A stretch of DNA of 64,000 nucleotides from Cephalotus follicularis (lineage: Eukaryota > Streptophyta > Magnoliopsida > Oxalidales > Cephalotaceae): the NCBI GenBank assembly GCA_001972305.1, contig BDDD01001807.1, forward strand, positions 124,001 to 188,000, given 5' to 3'. Under the pieces are notes generated by a model. It saw only the letters and a list, made by a program, of their open reading frames with translations. It did not search any database and had not been told where the DNA came from. A program made the translations under genes and the position numbers. Position 1 is the stretch's first letter; each line of letters opens with the position of its first letter. This document shows positions 33,349 through 45,566 of this stretch, one piece after another.

Positions 33349-35786
33349 ATGGCTAGTCAAGAACTTTATGTTGGGTCTTGTTCTTCTTCTTCTCTTTCTT
33401 CTCCCCTGTCCGTTGTACCTTTGGCTATGGTGGTTCCCCCCACTGAGAGGCCAAGTGATGTGGAAGGTAGCCTAGGGGCTGTGGTGGGTGACCCTGTTGC
33501 ACCCACTGCAGAGGCCAATCCTCTGCCTGAGGATTGTGCCTTTGGTTTAAGTAAACTTAGTCAAGCCGAGGTCAAAAGGCTTACCAGAAAGTATAATTTC
33601 CCTCGTGGGTTGACCTTCAGTATTCCTAAGGATCCTCGGGTAGTTACTGAGAGCCGAGAAGGCCTTTTTGTGGTCTTCGAAGCTGCTCTTGCCCATGGTC
33701 TGAGGGTCCCTGTCCCCTCCTTTGCTATCTCGGTCCTCCTTAGCTTTAGTCTTCATCCTTCTCTTCTTCAACCTCAATCTTGGGACTTCATGATAGGTTT
33801 CTTAGTTAGATGCATAGAGTCCGAGGTGGCAGCCACTGTGAATCTCTTCAAGGAGTTTCATGTCATCTCGGCTACCCCCAAAACAAACGGATATTTTTTC
33901 AAGTCCCGTTCTGGGGTGAAAAAACTTCTTCTCAACCCCACCCAATCAATACAAAACTGGAGAAGGAAATATTTTCTGATAAAGGACTTTGAGGGATTCA
34001 TTCCCTCTCCTTGGTGCACGTCCTTAGACGTTAAATCTTTAAACAAAAAATCTTGTCTGACCTCGGCTGAAAAGCTAGGTCTTATCAAGCTCCTGGCCCT
34101 TGAGCCAGAGGACGTAAACTCCACCGTGACCGAGGATCGTCTAGTCCAAGCTGGACTAAGTGTGATCCTCAGACATGAATCCTCCTCGGACGGATCCGAG
34201 GAGGAAGAATCAGAGGGTGAGGAAGAGCAGGATAGTCCTCCGCCCCCAACTTGTATAACATCTCTGTCTTCTCTATCTCTTCCATTAATACTGCTTTTAC
34301 TAACACTTGCATTTCAGTAATGGGTCCTCGCCGAGATCTATCTTCCATCCTCAAGGCCACTGATAAGAGGAATGCCTCTTCTTCTACACCCGTCGGACCA
34401 AAGTCTAAGGGGAAGGCTCCTGCGGCCGAGGGGTCAAGGCAGCAAACCAGGACTCCTCTTCCTCCTCCTCCTCCTGCCAGGGTGCAAGTGGCCGTAACCG
34501 AGAAGAGGAAAGAGACCCACAAGCGGCCGGCCGACAATGCCCCCTCCTCTGAACGAGCTTCTCTGTCCAAGAAGAGTAGAAAGGGGAAAGCTGTGGAGGG
34601 CGCCGAGAGGGTGCGCGAGGTTGAGGATGTGGCTGCCCTCGGATCCAGCTCCCAGGACCCCATAATCCTCCCCCCATCTCTGACGATGGACCAGTTGCTT
34701 GATGGGTTTGATGGGATGGAGGTTGACCACCTGAACTTGAACGGTGCTGGAATCCCTCAAAGACTCAGCCGGCTGGTCTTCCTGCCCCAGGAGTTGGAGG
34801 CGAGGCAGAGATGGACGAATGAGGACTTGGCAACCATTTGTCTGAAGAGGCATCTGAGGGTAAATGATCTTGTCCTCAGTCACCTTGCTTTTTCTTGCAC
34901 TTTAGTTCTTTATAATATCTAACACTTTTTATTTCTCTGACAGTCTCTGAACGACACCCAGCTGCTTATGGACAACTTCTGTGCAGTTGTGGCCAGGGAC
35001 CGAGAGCTGAGGTCAAGCATGGCCACCTTAGAAGAAACGGCTCACTCGGCCCAAGCCCAACTGAATGAGGTTCTCAAGGCTCAGGAGTCCTTGGCCGAGG
35101 AGAAGAAGAAAGCAGTTGAGGCCCTGGAGGGGGAGAGGTCCGAGTATAGGAGGCTCGAGGCTAGACTGAAACTGGCCGAGGAGAAAAACTATGGCCTGGT
35201 GGCCGATCTTCAACGGCAGCGAAGGAAGGACGAGAAGCAACTGAGGAGGGACCAACATCAGGCCGTGGCCGACTTCAAGAATTCGGAAGAGTTCAAGGAG
35301 TTGCTGAGGTCCTCGGTGGAGGAGTTCAAGGGCTCCGAGGAGTTCGATGAGGCAGTCTTTGAGGAATCGGCCGAGTACTTTCGCCGAGGCTTCTATGCCT
35401 GTCGGAACTGGGTCGCTTCTCTGACGCCTGATCTTCCCTTGGATGAAGTGGTGTACTGCCCCTCTGCAGATGCATTTGACTTCTATCCTGAAGGAATCGA
35501 TGAGGTGGAGGACAGGGTCCGTCAGAGGTTGGCTCAAGAGACCTCGGTTGCCCCTGTGGGCGAGACGGCAACTCCTACTTCTCCAGAAGTAGTCATTCTT
35601 GCTGAGGATCCTACTGCTACCTCCTCGGAACCTGCTGCGGACTCCTCAGCTCTTCATTCTTCTCCTCCTCCCGAAGAAATTTTTGCTGGGGTTGGAAGTC
35701 CTCCTCTGCCTTCTACTGCGGCCTTCTTTCCTCCTGCCCCTCTTGAAGATCCTCCTTCAGAGCACGAGGATGCTCCTCAGACTTAG
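33349..35786 (+). CDS. Opposite-strand Tat gene ('putative gypsy type transposon' family)
   Basis: Open frames at 33349-34320, 34251-34922 and 34968-35786, all plus strand and opposite to gag-pol. The first (MASQELYVGS) holds the conserved core TESREGLFVVFEAALAHGL, FAISVLLSF, HPSLLQPQSWDFMIGFLVRC and FKSRSGVKKLLLNPTQS. The second is basic and low-complexity with KKSRKGKA, a possible nuclear signal. The third is a long charged coiled coil followed by FYACRNWVASLTPDLPLDEV and a proline/serine-rich tail. The short gaps between frames have intron-like GT/AG edges, so it may be a spliced gene. Function unknown. It looks the least decayed of the three copies in this window. Confidence 0.7.
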
Positions 35787-36439
35787 TTTTTATTTTTCTC
35801 TTGTAATAGCTTTTGGCTTCCTCGTTTCTTGTAACCTCTTCCCACTATTAATAAAAGGAACTTTTTCCTCATTCTTTTGCATTTAAATTTTTCTGCTAAG
35901 TATTGTGATTGTTGATCTCTGCATGCTTGAACTTGTTAATAATTCCCTTAGGAAATCTTGTCTTCACAGTAATCTCGGACTTCTCACATAAGTGAACACT
36001 TAACTTCAAAAGAACTTAAGTAACTTAAAAAATGTAAGTGAAAGGAGCTCTGCCTTCTCGAACTTCATCTTCAATTGCACCCTTATATACTTGAACTTTG
36101 AAAACATTCACTGGTAATCCCCTTGGGAATTTTATCCTCGTTGTGACCTCGGACTCCTCACATAAGTGGGGAATTAACTCCACAGAGGTTTAAGTAATCA
36201 ATAATAAAAGGAACAAGCCCTTGCATTCTCGGACTTAATCAACTCCACGCGTGTTTGAGCTTTGAGTGTGTATGTATACTGATAGTTCCTTAGAACTTTT
36301 AACTTAGCACAAATCACTAACCTTTGGTGGGCGAGGTCACTACAGCTTGATAGTCCCCGTAGGACCCTTCACCTTTGAGAGTACTTTAATTTGACAGTAT
36401 CTCAGTCTTCATAGTATCTTTATACTCATAGTTTGAGTT

Positions 36440-36900
36440 CTTGGTCTGCCCGGACAAGTTCCCATGGGTTTGCCGAGGAGAGTATCGTCTGACCTAGGAT
36501 GTTCTAGGACAGGCCGGCTGAGCTTTCAGTCCAGTTGGAGACACTTGTATTAAAGTGCTCAGTCCGACGAGCTTGATCGTTGCGAGTTCCCATGGATTCG
36601 CCTTTCAAGTCACGATTTTAGGCCTGGTTGGACAAGTTCCCATGGTGTTGCCAACCAGTTCTTGCTCCCTTAGAAGTCTTGGTGCTTCCTTGGAAGTCTT
36701 TGTTGATCAGTATAGGTACTCCTCAGAAGGAGTCTTTTGCATGCTCCTCGGAAGGAGGCTTTTTGTGGGCTCCTCTGAAGGAGGATTTTGTGTGCTCCTC
36801 GGAAGGAGGCTTTTGTGTGATCCTCGGAAGGAGGCTTTTGTGGGCTCCTCTGAAGGAGGCTTTTGTGTGCTCCTCGGAAAGAGGCTTTTGAATGAGCATC
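36440..36900 (+). repeat. Convergent-zone hairpin array of the 31-40 kb Tat element
   Basis: Three hairpins share a loop like GTTCCCATGGGT: 36446-36479, 36582-36601 (arms GCGA/TCGC) and 36624-36658 (arms CTGGTTGG/CCAACCAG, one A bulged, then CAA/TTG). Then at 36715-36890 there are seven units of about 30 bases, each with a small palindrome CTCCTC-GGA-AGGAG. The array lies between the 3' ends of the convergent pol and opposite-strand genes. Confidence 0.72.
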
Positions 36901-37199
36901 CTTGGATGCTCTTGAACGCCTGTTTGGCTGGTCTTCGTGAGACCTCGGCTTCCTGTGATTTTCTTTTTGAGAATTAGCCTCCGTAAGGCTTAGGAAGCTT
37001 TGGATCTTGGTGCCCCCTTGAGGGCATGGTCCGAGATGCTCAGCTTAAACCTGAGGGAGTTGATCGGCGGCTGTTCAGAGGTTTGAGGACATGAACATTG
37101 GACCTCCGGTCCCTTGCAAACTTGGAACTATAATGTTGAACATACATCTTGGAAAAATCTTGAAAAAATTCAAACTTTATTGAAAATATCTTACATTCA

Positions 37200-38326
37200 T
37201 TGACATACATGGGGATTTGATTGTATCCTGAGTAAGCATCCAAGAAGCTTAATAATCTATAGCCCGAGGTTGCATCCACCAGTTGGTCTATCTTCGGGAG
37301 AGGGAAGTTGTCCTTTGGGCAGGCCTTGTTGAGGTCGGTGAAGTCTATGCACATCCTCCACTTGCCATAAGCTTTTTTGACTGACACAGGATTTGCTAGC
37401 CAGTCCGAGTAGTGCACTTCTCGGATAAAACCTGCCTGTAGTAATTTGCTCACCTCCTCGGCTATTGCTTGTTGCCTCTCAGGAGCAAAATTCCTCTTCT
37501 TTTGTCTGATCGGTGGTCTGGCTGGATCCACACTTAGCTTGTGAACCATTACTTCTGAACCAATGCCAGGGACCTCCTCTGCCGACTATGCAAAAACATC
37601 TTTATTTTCTCGGAGGAATGTTATTAACTCCTCCTTCTCCGCCTCTCCAAGTTGTGAGCCAACTTGGAGTACCTTCTCTTCGTTGCCCTCTTCCACGGGC
37701 ACTTGAAGGACATCCTCAACAGGCTGTGGGCGTTCTGGCTCCACATAACCTCAGAGCTCCACATTTGCTATGGAATGGACCTTACCTTTCCCCTTATCCG
37801 AGATGGCAGTTTTATAACATCTCCTCGCCACCTCCTGATCTCCTCTGACCTCCCCCACGCCAAACCTTGTGGGAAACTTCATCAGCAAGTGTCTCGTAGA
37901 CACTATGGCTTCCAACAAGTTCAATCCTGGTCGCCCCACTATAGCATTGTAAGGGCTTGGGGTGTCCACCACCAGGAACGTCATCTCTACCTGAGTTTGA
38001 CGTGGGGCCGTGCCTGCAACCACCGACAGGTTGATAGATCCCAGAGGATGGATCATTTCACCTGCAAAACCAACCAGCGGGGTTTTTACTGGCTTCAACT
38101 GGTCGGCTGGTATCCTTAGCTGATCAAATGCGTGCTTATATAGGATGTCGGCCGAGCTGCCATTATCAATCAGAATCCTTTTCATGGTAAAGAGCTCTAC
38201 CAGAAGAGTTACCACCACTGGATCATCATGAAGAAGACGTACTCCCTCATAGTCCGCCTCCGAGAAGGTTATCACCTCCTCTTCTCCACCAGTTCTGAGC
38301 CTTTTGCTGTGAGGAACTTGTTGCAC
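37200..38326 (-). pseudogene. Protease and start of reverse transcriptase, 31-40 kb Tat element
   Basis: The aspartic protease is shown by RILIDNGSSADILYKHAF (catalytic DNGSS) and VVDTPSPYNAIVGRPGLN at 38326-37751. The reverse-transcriptase start is shown by FIREVHYSDWLANPVSVKK, WRMCIDFTDLNKACPKDNFP and LDAYSGYNQIPM at 37549-37215. The later pol domains are not found. Fossil. Confidence 0.82.
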
Positions 38327-38425
38327 AGCAAGGGACTGTCTCCCATAGGCTTTTCTCGCATTTGAGTCGTCGCCCCCTGACGCGACCCCCCCAGAGATGG
38401 TGTGGATAACACCTCTGGGTTTTTG

Positions 38426-39980
38426 CTATTGTTGCTCCTCCTGCTGCTGATGAGCTTCTTCTCTTCTCTGCTCTCTCCTTCCTTGAGGAGCATCTCTATC
38501 CACATACTTGCGCAAATGTCCCTTTCTGATCAGATCCTCAATCTGATTTTTCAGCTGTCTGCACTCCTCTATATCGTGGCCATGGTCACGATGATAACGG
38601 CAGTACTTTTCCACGCTTCTGTTCTCTGCCGGGCCCTCATCTTCTCTGGCCATTGGAAAGGGACTTTATCTTGCTCTACTGCAAGTATTTTTGTGCGTGT
38701 ATCCAGGAGAGGGCCAAAGGTATTGTAAGATGGTATTGGCGCTCCCCCCCTGGATGTGCCTTCTCGCCTAGAAAGCTTATGTCTGAGGTCTCCCTTGGAC
38801 AGGTCTGACCTGTCCTTTCTCTTCTCTCTTCTTTCGGGAGCATTTCGTGAATGCTCCCTCCTCTCCTCCTGTTGGCCTGTCCAAGGTGCCTTCTGCTTCC
38901 TGGCCAACATCTCTTCCTTGGCATTAACATATCTTTCTGCCCTCTTCAACAGGTCTGCCATGTCCTTGGCTGGTTTCTTCAGCAGGGAGAAATTGAACTT
39001 CGAGTTGCTCCTCAGCCCGTTGTTCAAGACTGCCAGAGCAAAGGATGGCTCCAGGTCCTTCACTGTAAGAGATTCTTTGTTGAACCTAGTGAGGTAATCT
39101 CTTAATGTCTCATCTTTGCCCTGCACCACATTGATGAGGTGGGTGGAGTTTCTCCTCTGCGTGGTGCTATTGAGGAACTTCGTCACAAACAGCTCTGTGA
39201 ACTGATTGAAGCTCTTCACTGAATTCTTGGCCAAGGTGAAATACCATGATTGGGCAGCTCCAGTCAAAGTCATTGGGAATCCTCGGCAAAGCATCGCGTC
39301 TGAGGCCTGATGCATCCACATTGCCTGGATATAAGTACGCACATGCTGAATGGGGTCCGTGGAGCCATCGTACTTATCAAGATTTGGGTTTCGGAACCCA
39401 CTGGGGACCGGCTCTGCTGTGATCTCAGCTGTGAAGGGGTGTGCATTGATATTTTTCACCTCAGACAGGTGCCCCCTTTGTTGTTCCACTCCTCGGAACC
39501 TCCTTTCAAAGTCTGCAAGCCTCCTGTTCACTGCTTGCTCTACATCTTCAATGTTCCTAACTCTGCTAGAAACATGTGACCCTCCAGCCACTGAGGCTGG
39601 GGGATTGACCCTACTTCCTCGGGCCGTACCAACTCTGCATGGAGCATTAGAACGCACTTGTGCCTCCTCTGCTCCCCTGTCCTGCTGCCGAGGATCCACA
39701 TCAATGGGCTGATGCTGAGAGTGTCCTCCCTTGGGATCATTGGGATGATCCCTAGCGGTCGAGGACTCAGCTCTCTGAGACGCATTGATCTCGGCTCTCC
39801 TTCCCAGGGGATTGTTATCCCCTGACCGCCTGAGGAGAGGTTCGTTTCTCCCCGACGGGTTTCGCCTGGCACCTCGTGGGTGCCTTGTCTCCACCTCTGG
39901 CCTATGGGGGCCAGAAACTCCTCGGACCACTGGGTGAGCAGGCCCGGCTTGTTGTTGGTTGGCCAAAGTTGTGACCAACA
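38426..39980 (-). pseudogene. Gag of the 31-40 kb Tat element
   Basis: A long gag frame with the plant retrotransposon gag core (AQSWYFTLAKNSVKSFNQF, HLINVVQGKDETLRDYLTRF, KKPAKDMADLLKRAERYVNA), a basic stretch, and a C-terminal [17 protein letters not shown] segment with the usual Cys/His spacing. The N-terminal start is not present because the element ends at the junction near 39980. Fossil. Confidence 0.83.
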
Positions 39981-40403
39981 CTCCAATTCATTAATGGGCA
40001 TGCGGCTACGCTCACCAAAGGGGGAGGAGACCAAGGAAAATGTCAGGGCCACTGACGTCCTTCCCCTAGGGGTAGCCACTCCTGATTGGACACTCATCAA
40101 TCACAAGCATTCCTATAAATACCAGTTCAACAGTCAATACAAAGGTCAGCCATTTTTCTAGCATGCAAAGAACCCATTACTCTCTGTACAACAGCTAACT
40201 TAAGCTTCGGAGTGCCCCCGGGAGAATAACCTCCTGGACCTTCCCCCACTCTTTCTTGCTTGTGCAGGGATCATCAACCACCATTACTCAACACCCTTTC
40301 TCGGACAGATTCACTCATTCCCCAAAAACAAATCAAGCCCTTACACGTGGGGTACTGTTATAGGAGAGATTTCAGCATCAACAGTTGACGCCGTCTGTGG
40401 GAA
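39981..40403 (+). repeat. Partial 5' LTR and primer-binding site of the second fused element
   Basis: Matches 46878-47280 over 403 bases, ending GCATCAACA, then GTTGACGCCGTCTGTGGGAA. A TATA-like TATAAATACC lies near 40112. The first 240 bases of the LTR are not present at this end. Confidence 0.9.
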
Positions 40404-40428
40404 CCGCGGTGAAAAGTCATCTAGAATC

Positions 40429-42050
40429 ATGCCTCCGAGGAAGAACCCTAACAATTACTCCACAACAGGTGGAAGCCAACGTACGGCGGGGAATGACCCG
40501 GCCCAAACCAGCCAAGTCCCCATGGATGCCGAGAAGGTTCCGGTTACGGGTGAGCAGCTCAACCGTCTGTTCCAAGTGGTGGAGCATATTACCGATTTGT
40601 TGGTTACAACTATAGCCAACCAACAGCAGCAGGCCGGATGTATTCAGCATGCAATCCGAGAAGTTTCTGGCCCTAACAGACCAGAGGTGGAGGCATGACA
40701 CCCACGAGATGCCAGGCGAAACCCGTCAAGGGGAGACGAACTTCCCCTTAGGCGGTCGGGGGACAACATTCCCCTGGGAAGGAGACCTGAGATCAATGCA
40801 TCTCAGTGGGCGGAGTCCTCAACCGCCCGTGACCAACCTAACGGCCCCAGGAGGGTGCGTCCTGAGCACCGGGCAATGGATATAGACCCCCAAGGGGAGG
40901 CCTGAAGCGTAAAGCAGGTACCGGCGCGCACCAATGCTTCGCGCAGGGCCGGAGCGAAACAGGGGAACAGACACGACCACGCGGCCGCGGTGTCCGGGGG
41001 GTCGCGTGTTTCCAGCAGGGTTAGGAACATCGAAGACGTGGAGCAAGCGATCGATAGAAGGCTTACGGAGGTGGTGAAAAGTCTCCAAGGAGCCGAAAAG
41101 CCGAAGGGATACCTGGCGGAGGTGCGCAGCCTCACCGCCCATCTGTTCACAACGGATATCATGGCAGAGTGCATCCCTAGTGGATTCTGGCTCCCCAACC
41201 TCGACAAATATGACGGGTCCACGGACCCCCTCCAGCATGTCCGCACCTATATCCAAACTATGTTGGTACACCAGGCTTCAGACGCCACCCTATGCCGGGG
41301 GTTCCCGTCCACACTAACTGGTTCCGCCCAGTCTTGGTTCTCCACCCTGGCCCAGAAGTCGGTAGGGGATTTCGATCAACTCACGGAGCTGTTCGTCACC
41401 AAATTCCTGAACATCACCACGCAGAGGAGAAATGCTACCCATCTGATCAACGTGGTGCAAGGAAGGGACGAGTCATTTAGGGACTATCTGACCAGGTTCA
41501 ACAAGGAATTCCTCATGGTGAAGGACTTGGAGCCATCTTTCGCCATGGCAGCACTGAGCAACGGCCTGAGGAACAACTCCTCTTTCACCTTCTCCCTTCT
41601 GAAGAGACCTGCCCTAGATATGGCCGACCTGATGAAGAGGGCAGAGAGATATGTGAATGCGGAGGAGGAAATGGCGACCATGAAACAAAAAACCCCCTGG
41701 TCGGACCATCAGGAGGAGAGAGGGGGGCATTCAAGAAATGTCCCCGGGAAAAAGGAAAAGAAGAGGGAGAGGTCGGACCTAACCAAGGACGACCTTCGGC
41801 ACAAACTCTCCAGGAGGGAAGGCACGACTCAAGGGGGAGCACCTGTCCCTACCTACAACCACTTTGCCCCCCTCCTGGACAACCGCACCAGGATACTTGC
41901 TGTGGAGCAAGATAAGGTCCCCATTCAGTGGCCTGAGAAGTTGAGGTCCCCGGCAGAGAGAAGGGACGTAGAAAAATATTGCCGGTACCATCGTGACCAC
42001 GGCCACGACACCGAAGAATACAAGCAGTTAAAAAATTAGATCGAGGATCT
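40429..42050 (+). pseudogene. Gag of the second fused Tat element
   Basis: Starts MPPRKNPNNYSTTGGS. The core (QSWFSTLAQKSVGDFDQL, HLINVVQGRDESFRDYLTRF, RPALDMADLMKRAERYVNA) and the [17 protein letters not shown] segment are clear and close to the gag at 38426-39980. Fossil with some breaks. Confidence 0.83.
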
Positions 42051-42059
42051 GATCTGAAG

Positions 42060-43490
42060 GGGACATTTGCGCAAGTATGTCGATAGAGAGGCTCCCCAAG
42101 ACAGAAGGGAGCGGAGGAGAGACGAAGCTCCTCGCCCGGAGGAAGTGCAGCAGCAGAAGCCCAGGGGTGTTATCCACACCATCTCCGGGGGGGTTGCGTC
42201 TGGCGGCGACCATAAGAATGCCCGGAAAGCTTATGGAAGACAGTCCCTGGCGGTGCAGCAGGTCCACCACAGTAAGAGGCTAAGTACGGGTGGAGAGGAG
42301 GAGGTGATATCCTTCTCCGAGGTGGACTACGAGGGAGTACGCCTCCCTCATGACGATCCAGTGGTAGTGACTCTCATGGTAGAACTTTTCACCACGAAGA
42401 GGATCCTGATTGACAGTGGCAGCTTGGCCGACATCCTGTACAAGCACTCCTTTGATCAGTTAAGGATACCGGTCGACCAGCTGAAGCCAGTAAAGACCCC
42501 CCTGGTCGGATTTGCAGGAGAGATGGTCCATCCTTTGAGATCCATTGACCTGTCAGTGGTAGCAGGCACAGCTCCTCGCCAAACCCATGTGCAAATGACT
42601 TTCCTGGTGGTTGACACGCCAAGCCCATACAACGCGATAATCGGACGACCGGGGCTGGACCTGATGGAAGCAATAGTGTCCACGAGGTAATTAGTCATCA
42701 AGTTCCCTACAAGGTTTGGTGTAGGGGAAGCCAGAGGGGACCAGCAGGCGGCCAGGCAATGCTATAAGACTGCCGTTGCAGACCGCGGGAAGGACAAGGT
42801 CCTCCTCATCGCCAATGTAGAGCTCAGGGGGGACGTGGAGCCTGAGCGCCCGCGCCCCGTTGAATACGTGATCCAAGTGCCGTTGGAGGCGGGCAACTCT
42901 GAGAGAGTCTTCCAAGTCGGCTCACATCTCGGAGAGGCGGAGCAAAGGGAATTGATAACATTCCTCCGAGACAACAGAGATGTCTTCGCCTGGTCGGCGG
43001 AGGAGGTCCCCGGGATCAGCCCAAGCGTAATGACTCACAGATTAAGTGTGGACCCGGCGAGGACCCCGACCAGGAAGAAGAAGAGGAATTTTGCTCCCGA
43101 GCGCCAGTAAGCAATAACCGATGAGGTGAGCAAGCTTATACAGGCAGGGTTTGTAAGGGAGCTGCATTACTCAGACTGGCTGGCGAACCCCGTCCTAGTC
43201 AAAAAGGCGAACGGAAAGTGGAGAATGTGCATTGACTTCACGGACCTCAACAAAGCTTGTCCCAATGATCACTTCCCTCTTCCGAAGATAGACCAGCTGG
43301 TGGATGCGACCTCGGGCTACAGAATGTTGAGCTTCTTGGACGCTTACTCGGGGTACAATCAGATTCCTATGTATGAGCCCGATGAGGACAAGACAGCTTT
43401 TATCACCGGCCGGAGGATGTATTGTTACAAGGTCATGTCCTTCAGTTTGAAGAACGCAGGAGCTACTTACCAACGGCTAGTCAACAAAAG
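42060..43490 (+). pseudogene. Protease and start of reverse transcriptase, second fused element
   Basis: Protease signature RILIDSGSLADILYKHSF and VVDTPSPYNAIIGRPGLDL. Reverse-transcriptase start FVRELHYSDWLANPVLVKK, WRMCIDFTDLNKACPNDHFP, LDAYSGYNQIPMYEPDEDKT and MSFSLKNAGATYQRLV. Later domains of pol do not follow on this strand. Fossil. Confidence 0.82.
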
Positions 43491-43496
43491 GGGGAG

Positions 43497-44198
43497 GAGG
43501 CCGTTCAGGAGGCCCGGAGGGAAAGGGGGCTCAAGATTGCAATGACTGAGCGGGCGGCTGGGCTCGACGCCTGGGTTAATGCTTTGACCAGCCAGCTGGC
43601 CAAGTGTCAAGAGCTTGGGGACGCCCGGGTCAGGGCAGCTGCAGAAAGGGCTGTCCTGGACTTCAAGGCCTCGGCAGAGTACCGGGACGCAATGGACCAG
43701 ACCGTAGAGCTCTACAAGGCTTCCGAGGACTTCAACCGAGAGGTCCTGAAGAAATCCTCAGCCAACTTTCGCTGGGGGTATTACACCTGTCGGAATATGG
43801 TGGAGTGCTTTCCAGACCTTCCGCTGGGGTCCTTCGTCTGCGGCCCTGCTGTTGCTGAGTTCAACTTTATCCCGGAGGGGGTCGAGGAGGCCCAGGACGA
43901 AGCCTTCAGAGCTTTTGACGAGGAGCAGATCCAAGCCCAAGATGCTCCCTGGTCGCCCAACGGTCACGACATTGTCCCCTTCGATGCCTCTGCCGAGGTG
44001 GCCTTCGATGCTGCGCCCCTCTCGCGGATCATTGCTGAGGAGTCCGCCTCGGCACAGACGGCCGGGGGTGATCCAGGTCCTCCTCCCAGTCTCAGTCTTG
44101 AAGACCCCCCCTCCTCCTCCTCCTCCCATGGAAGAGGATACCCCTCCCCCGCCCCCTCCGATAGTGGACATACCCTCGGGGGACGAGGCCTAGGCTAG
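43497..44198 (+). pseudogene. C-terminal part of the Tat extra gene, here in the gag direction
   Basis: A coiled-coil stretch, then FRWGYYTCRNMVECFPDLPL, which parallels YFRRGFYACRNWVASLTPDL at about 35370-35430, and a proline-rich tail. In the other two elements this gene is opposite to gag; here it is on the same strand, and its N-terminal core is absent. Fossil. Confidence 0.75.
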
Positions 44199-44699
44199 CT
44201 CTTTCTTTTTGTTTCTTGCCTTGTAATTTTCTCTTCTTTACATTGTACTCTCCAAGTTATTAATATAATGAAGTGTTTGTTCATTTGACTTGTCTATTTT
44301 GCTTACTTGTTTTAACAATTCATGAAGTACCTGGGGAGCATCGCGCTCCCTGGCCCCGGGCTTAGCCTAACTTAGCGCGCTGCGCTTGCGCTCCTCCCGG
44401 GCCCGCACCGTCCCCTCAGGGCAGTTGCACGCGAACAATCATAATAATCCTATTAACTTGATAAACTTAACCACTTAGGTTTTGTAGCCCTATCAGGTCA
44501 ATGAAGTATAAATAATATAACAATCTCTGGACTTGGCCGCCCAACCTCAGTAGTCCCCTTAGGACAACAAAGTGCGAATTGTATAATTGTCTTTAAATTC
44601 CAATCGCCCAAGCTTGGTAGTCCCTTTGGGACACCTCGTTTTAAAGGTGCTTAGGCAAAAAGGACTTGGCCTGTGCAGGCTCTATTGTGTCCGTGGGCT

Positions 44700-44925
44700 A
44701 GGCGTCTGGTCTGCTCGGGCAAGTTCCTATGGGTTTGCCACGCAGGTTGTCGTATGGCTCAGCAAGTCGCGAGCCAGGTCGTCTGAGCTTGCAGTCCACG
44801 TAGGGACCCTTGTGATAAAGTGCTCAGTACGACGAGCTTGATCGTTGCGAGTTCCCATGGGTTCGCCTCTCAAGACACGACTTTAGGTCCGGTCGGACAA
44901 GTTCCTGTAGGGTTGCCGACCAGGG
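44700..44925 (+). repeat. Convergent-zone hairpins of the second fused element
   Basis: Three hairpins with the shared loop: 44711-44745 (CTGC..GGCAA/TTGCC..GCAG, loop GTTCCTATGGGT), 44847-44866 (GCGA/TCGC) and 44891-44921 (GGTCGG, A bulge, CAA / TTG, CCGACC, loop GTTCCTGTAGGG). The block AGTGCTCAGTACGACGAGC before the second is shared with 36555 and, inverted, with about 14240-14262. Confidence 0.7.
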
Positions 44926-45566
44926 GGCACTCCCTGGGGAGTCTAGTATCTTCCTTGGAAGTCTTCACGTGCCCCCCCGAGGGAGGATTTTCGTTGGGTA
45001 CTCCGTCGGGGAGTTTGGGGTCAACTAATCATGGGCCGAGGCCTGGCTGAGCCCTCAGGTGCCGGTGCCAGGAGCGCGGGCTTTATGGGAGAGTGATAGG
45101 TTTGGCCTAGGTTGTTAGGTCTGAGCCCTGGGGGCATGTGCCCTGCTGGGGTTGAACGACCACACGCTGGGGTCGGGTGGAGCGTCCAAGAGTTTGCCTT
45201 AGTTTTGGCCGCGCTCCCGACCTCGGACCAACCTGGCCCCTGGAGGGACTTTGTCTGGGGCGCCTAGGTGGAACCCTCAGCTACGTAACCGGGGTGAGAC
45301 GACGCCGCCTTGGCATAGGTTGAGGATTTGGGGGAAGTTGGGGTGGTTCCCCCTACTTAGCGTTGTTAGGACTGCCCCCTGGGGGGTCTTTGTGGTGCTC
45401 CCTGGTAGGGAGGCTTTGTTTGGTCGACGGCTGTTCAGAGGTTTTAAGGACATGAACATTGGACCACTGACCCCTTGTAAACTTGGAACTAAAGTCTTGA
45501 ATACAATTTTTCAAAGGGTCGAGAAGAGTGTTTTATTTCCTCTTTGAGTTTGTGTACATTTAACAA

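Larger units (their letters stand above)
31855..39980 (-). mobile_element. Tat-lineage element, 3' portion, fused to a second element
   Basis: Minus-strand element. The 3' LTR is 32732-31855 (878 bases) and the purine tract is just inside it (32757-32733). The opposite-strand gene is at 33349-35786, the convergent zone at 36440-36900, the start of reverse transcriptase plus protease at about 37200-38326, and gag at 38426-39980. Its 5' LTR is not present; at about 39980 it meets the second element. It is broken, with only part of pol. The LTR matches the one at 62994-63893, so that right-edge element is a close relative. Confidence 0.88.

Noticed and set aside
34405-34883. Minus-strand frames inside the extra Tat gene
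   Set aside because: Shadows of the plus-strand coding region with biased composition.
36715-36890. CRISPR-like spaced repeats
   Set aside because: Spacers are not unique, units are palindromic minisatellite repeats, and the genome is a plant's.
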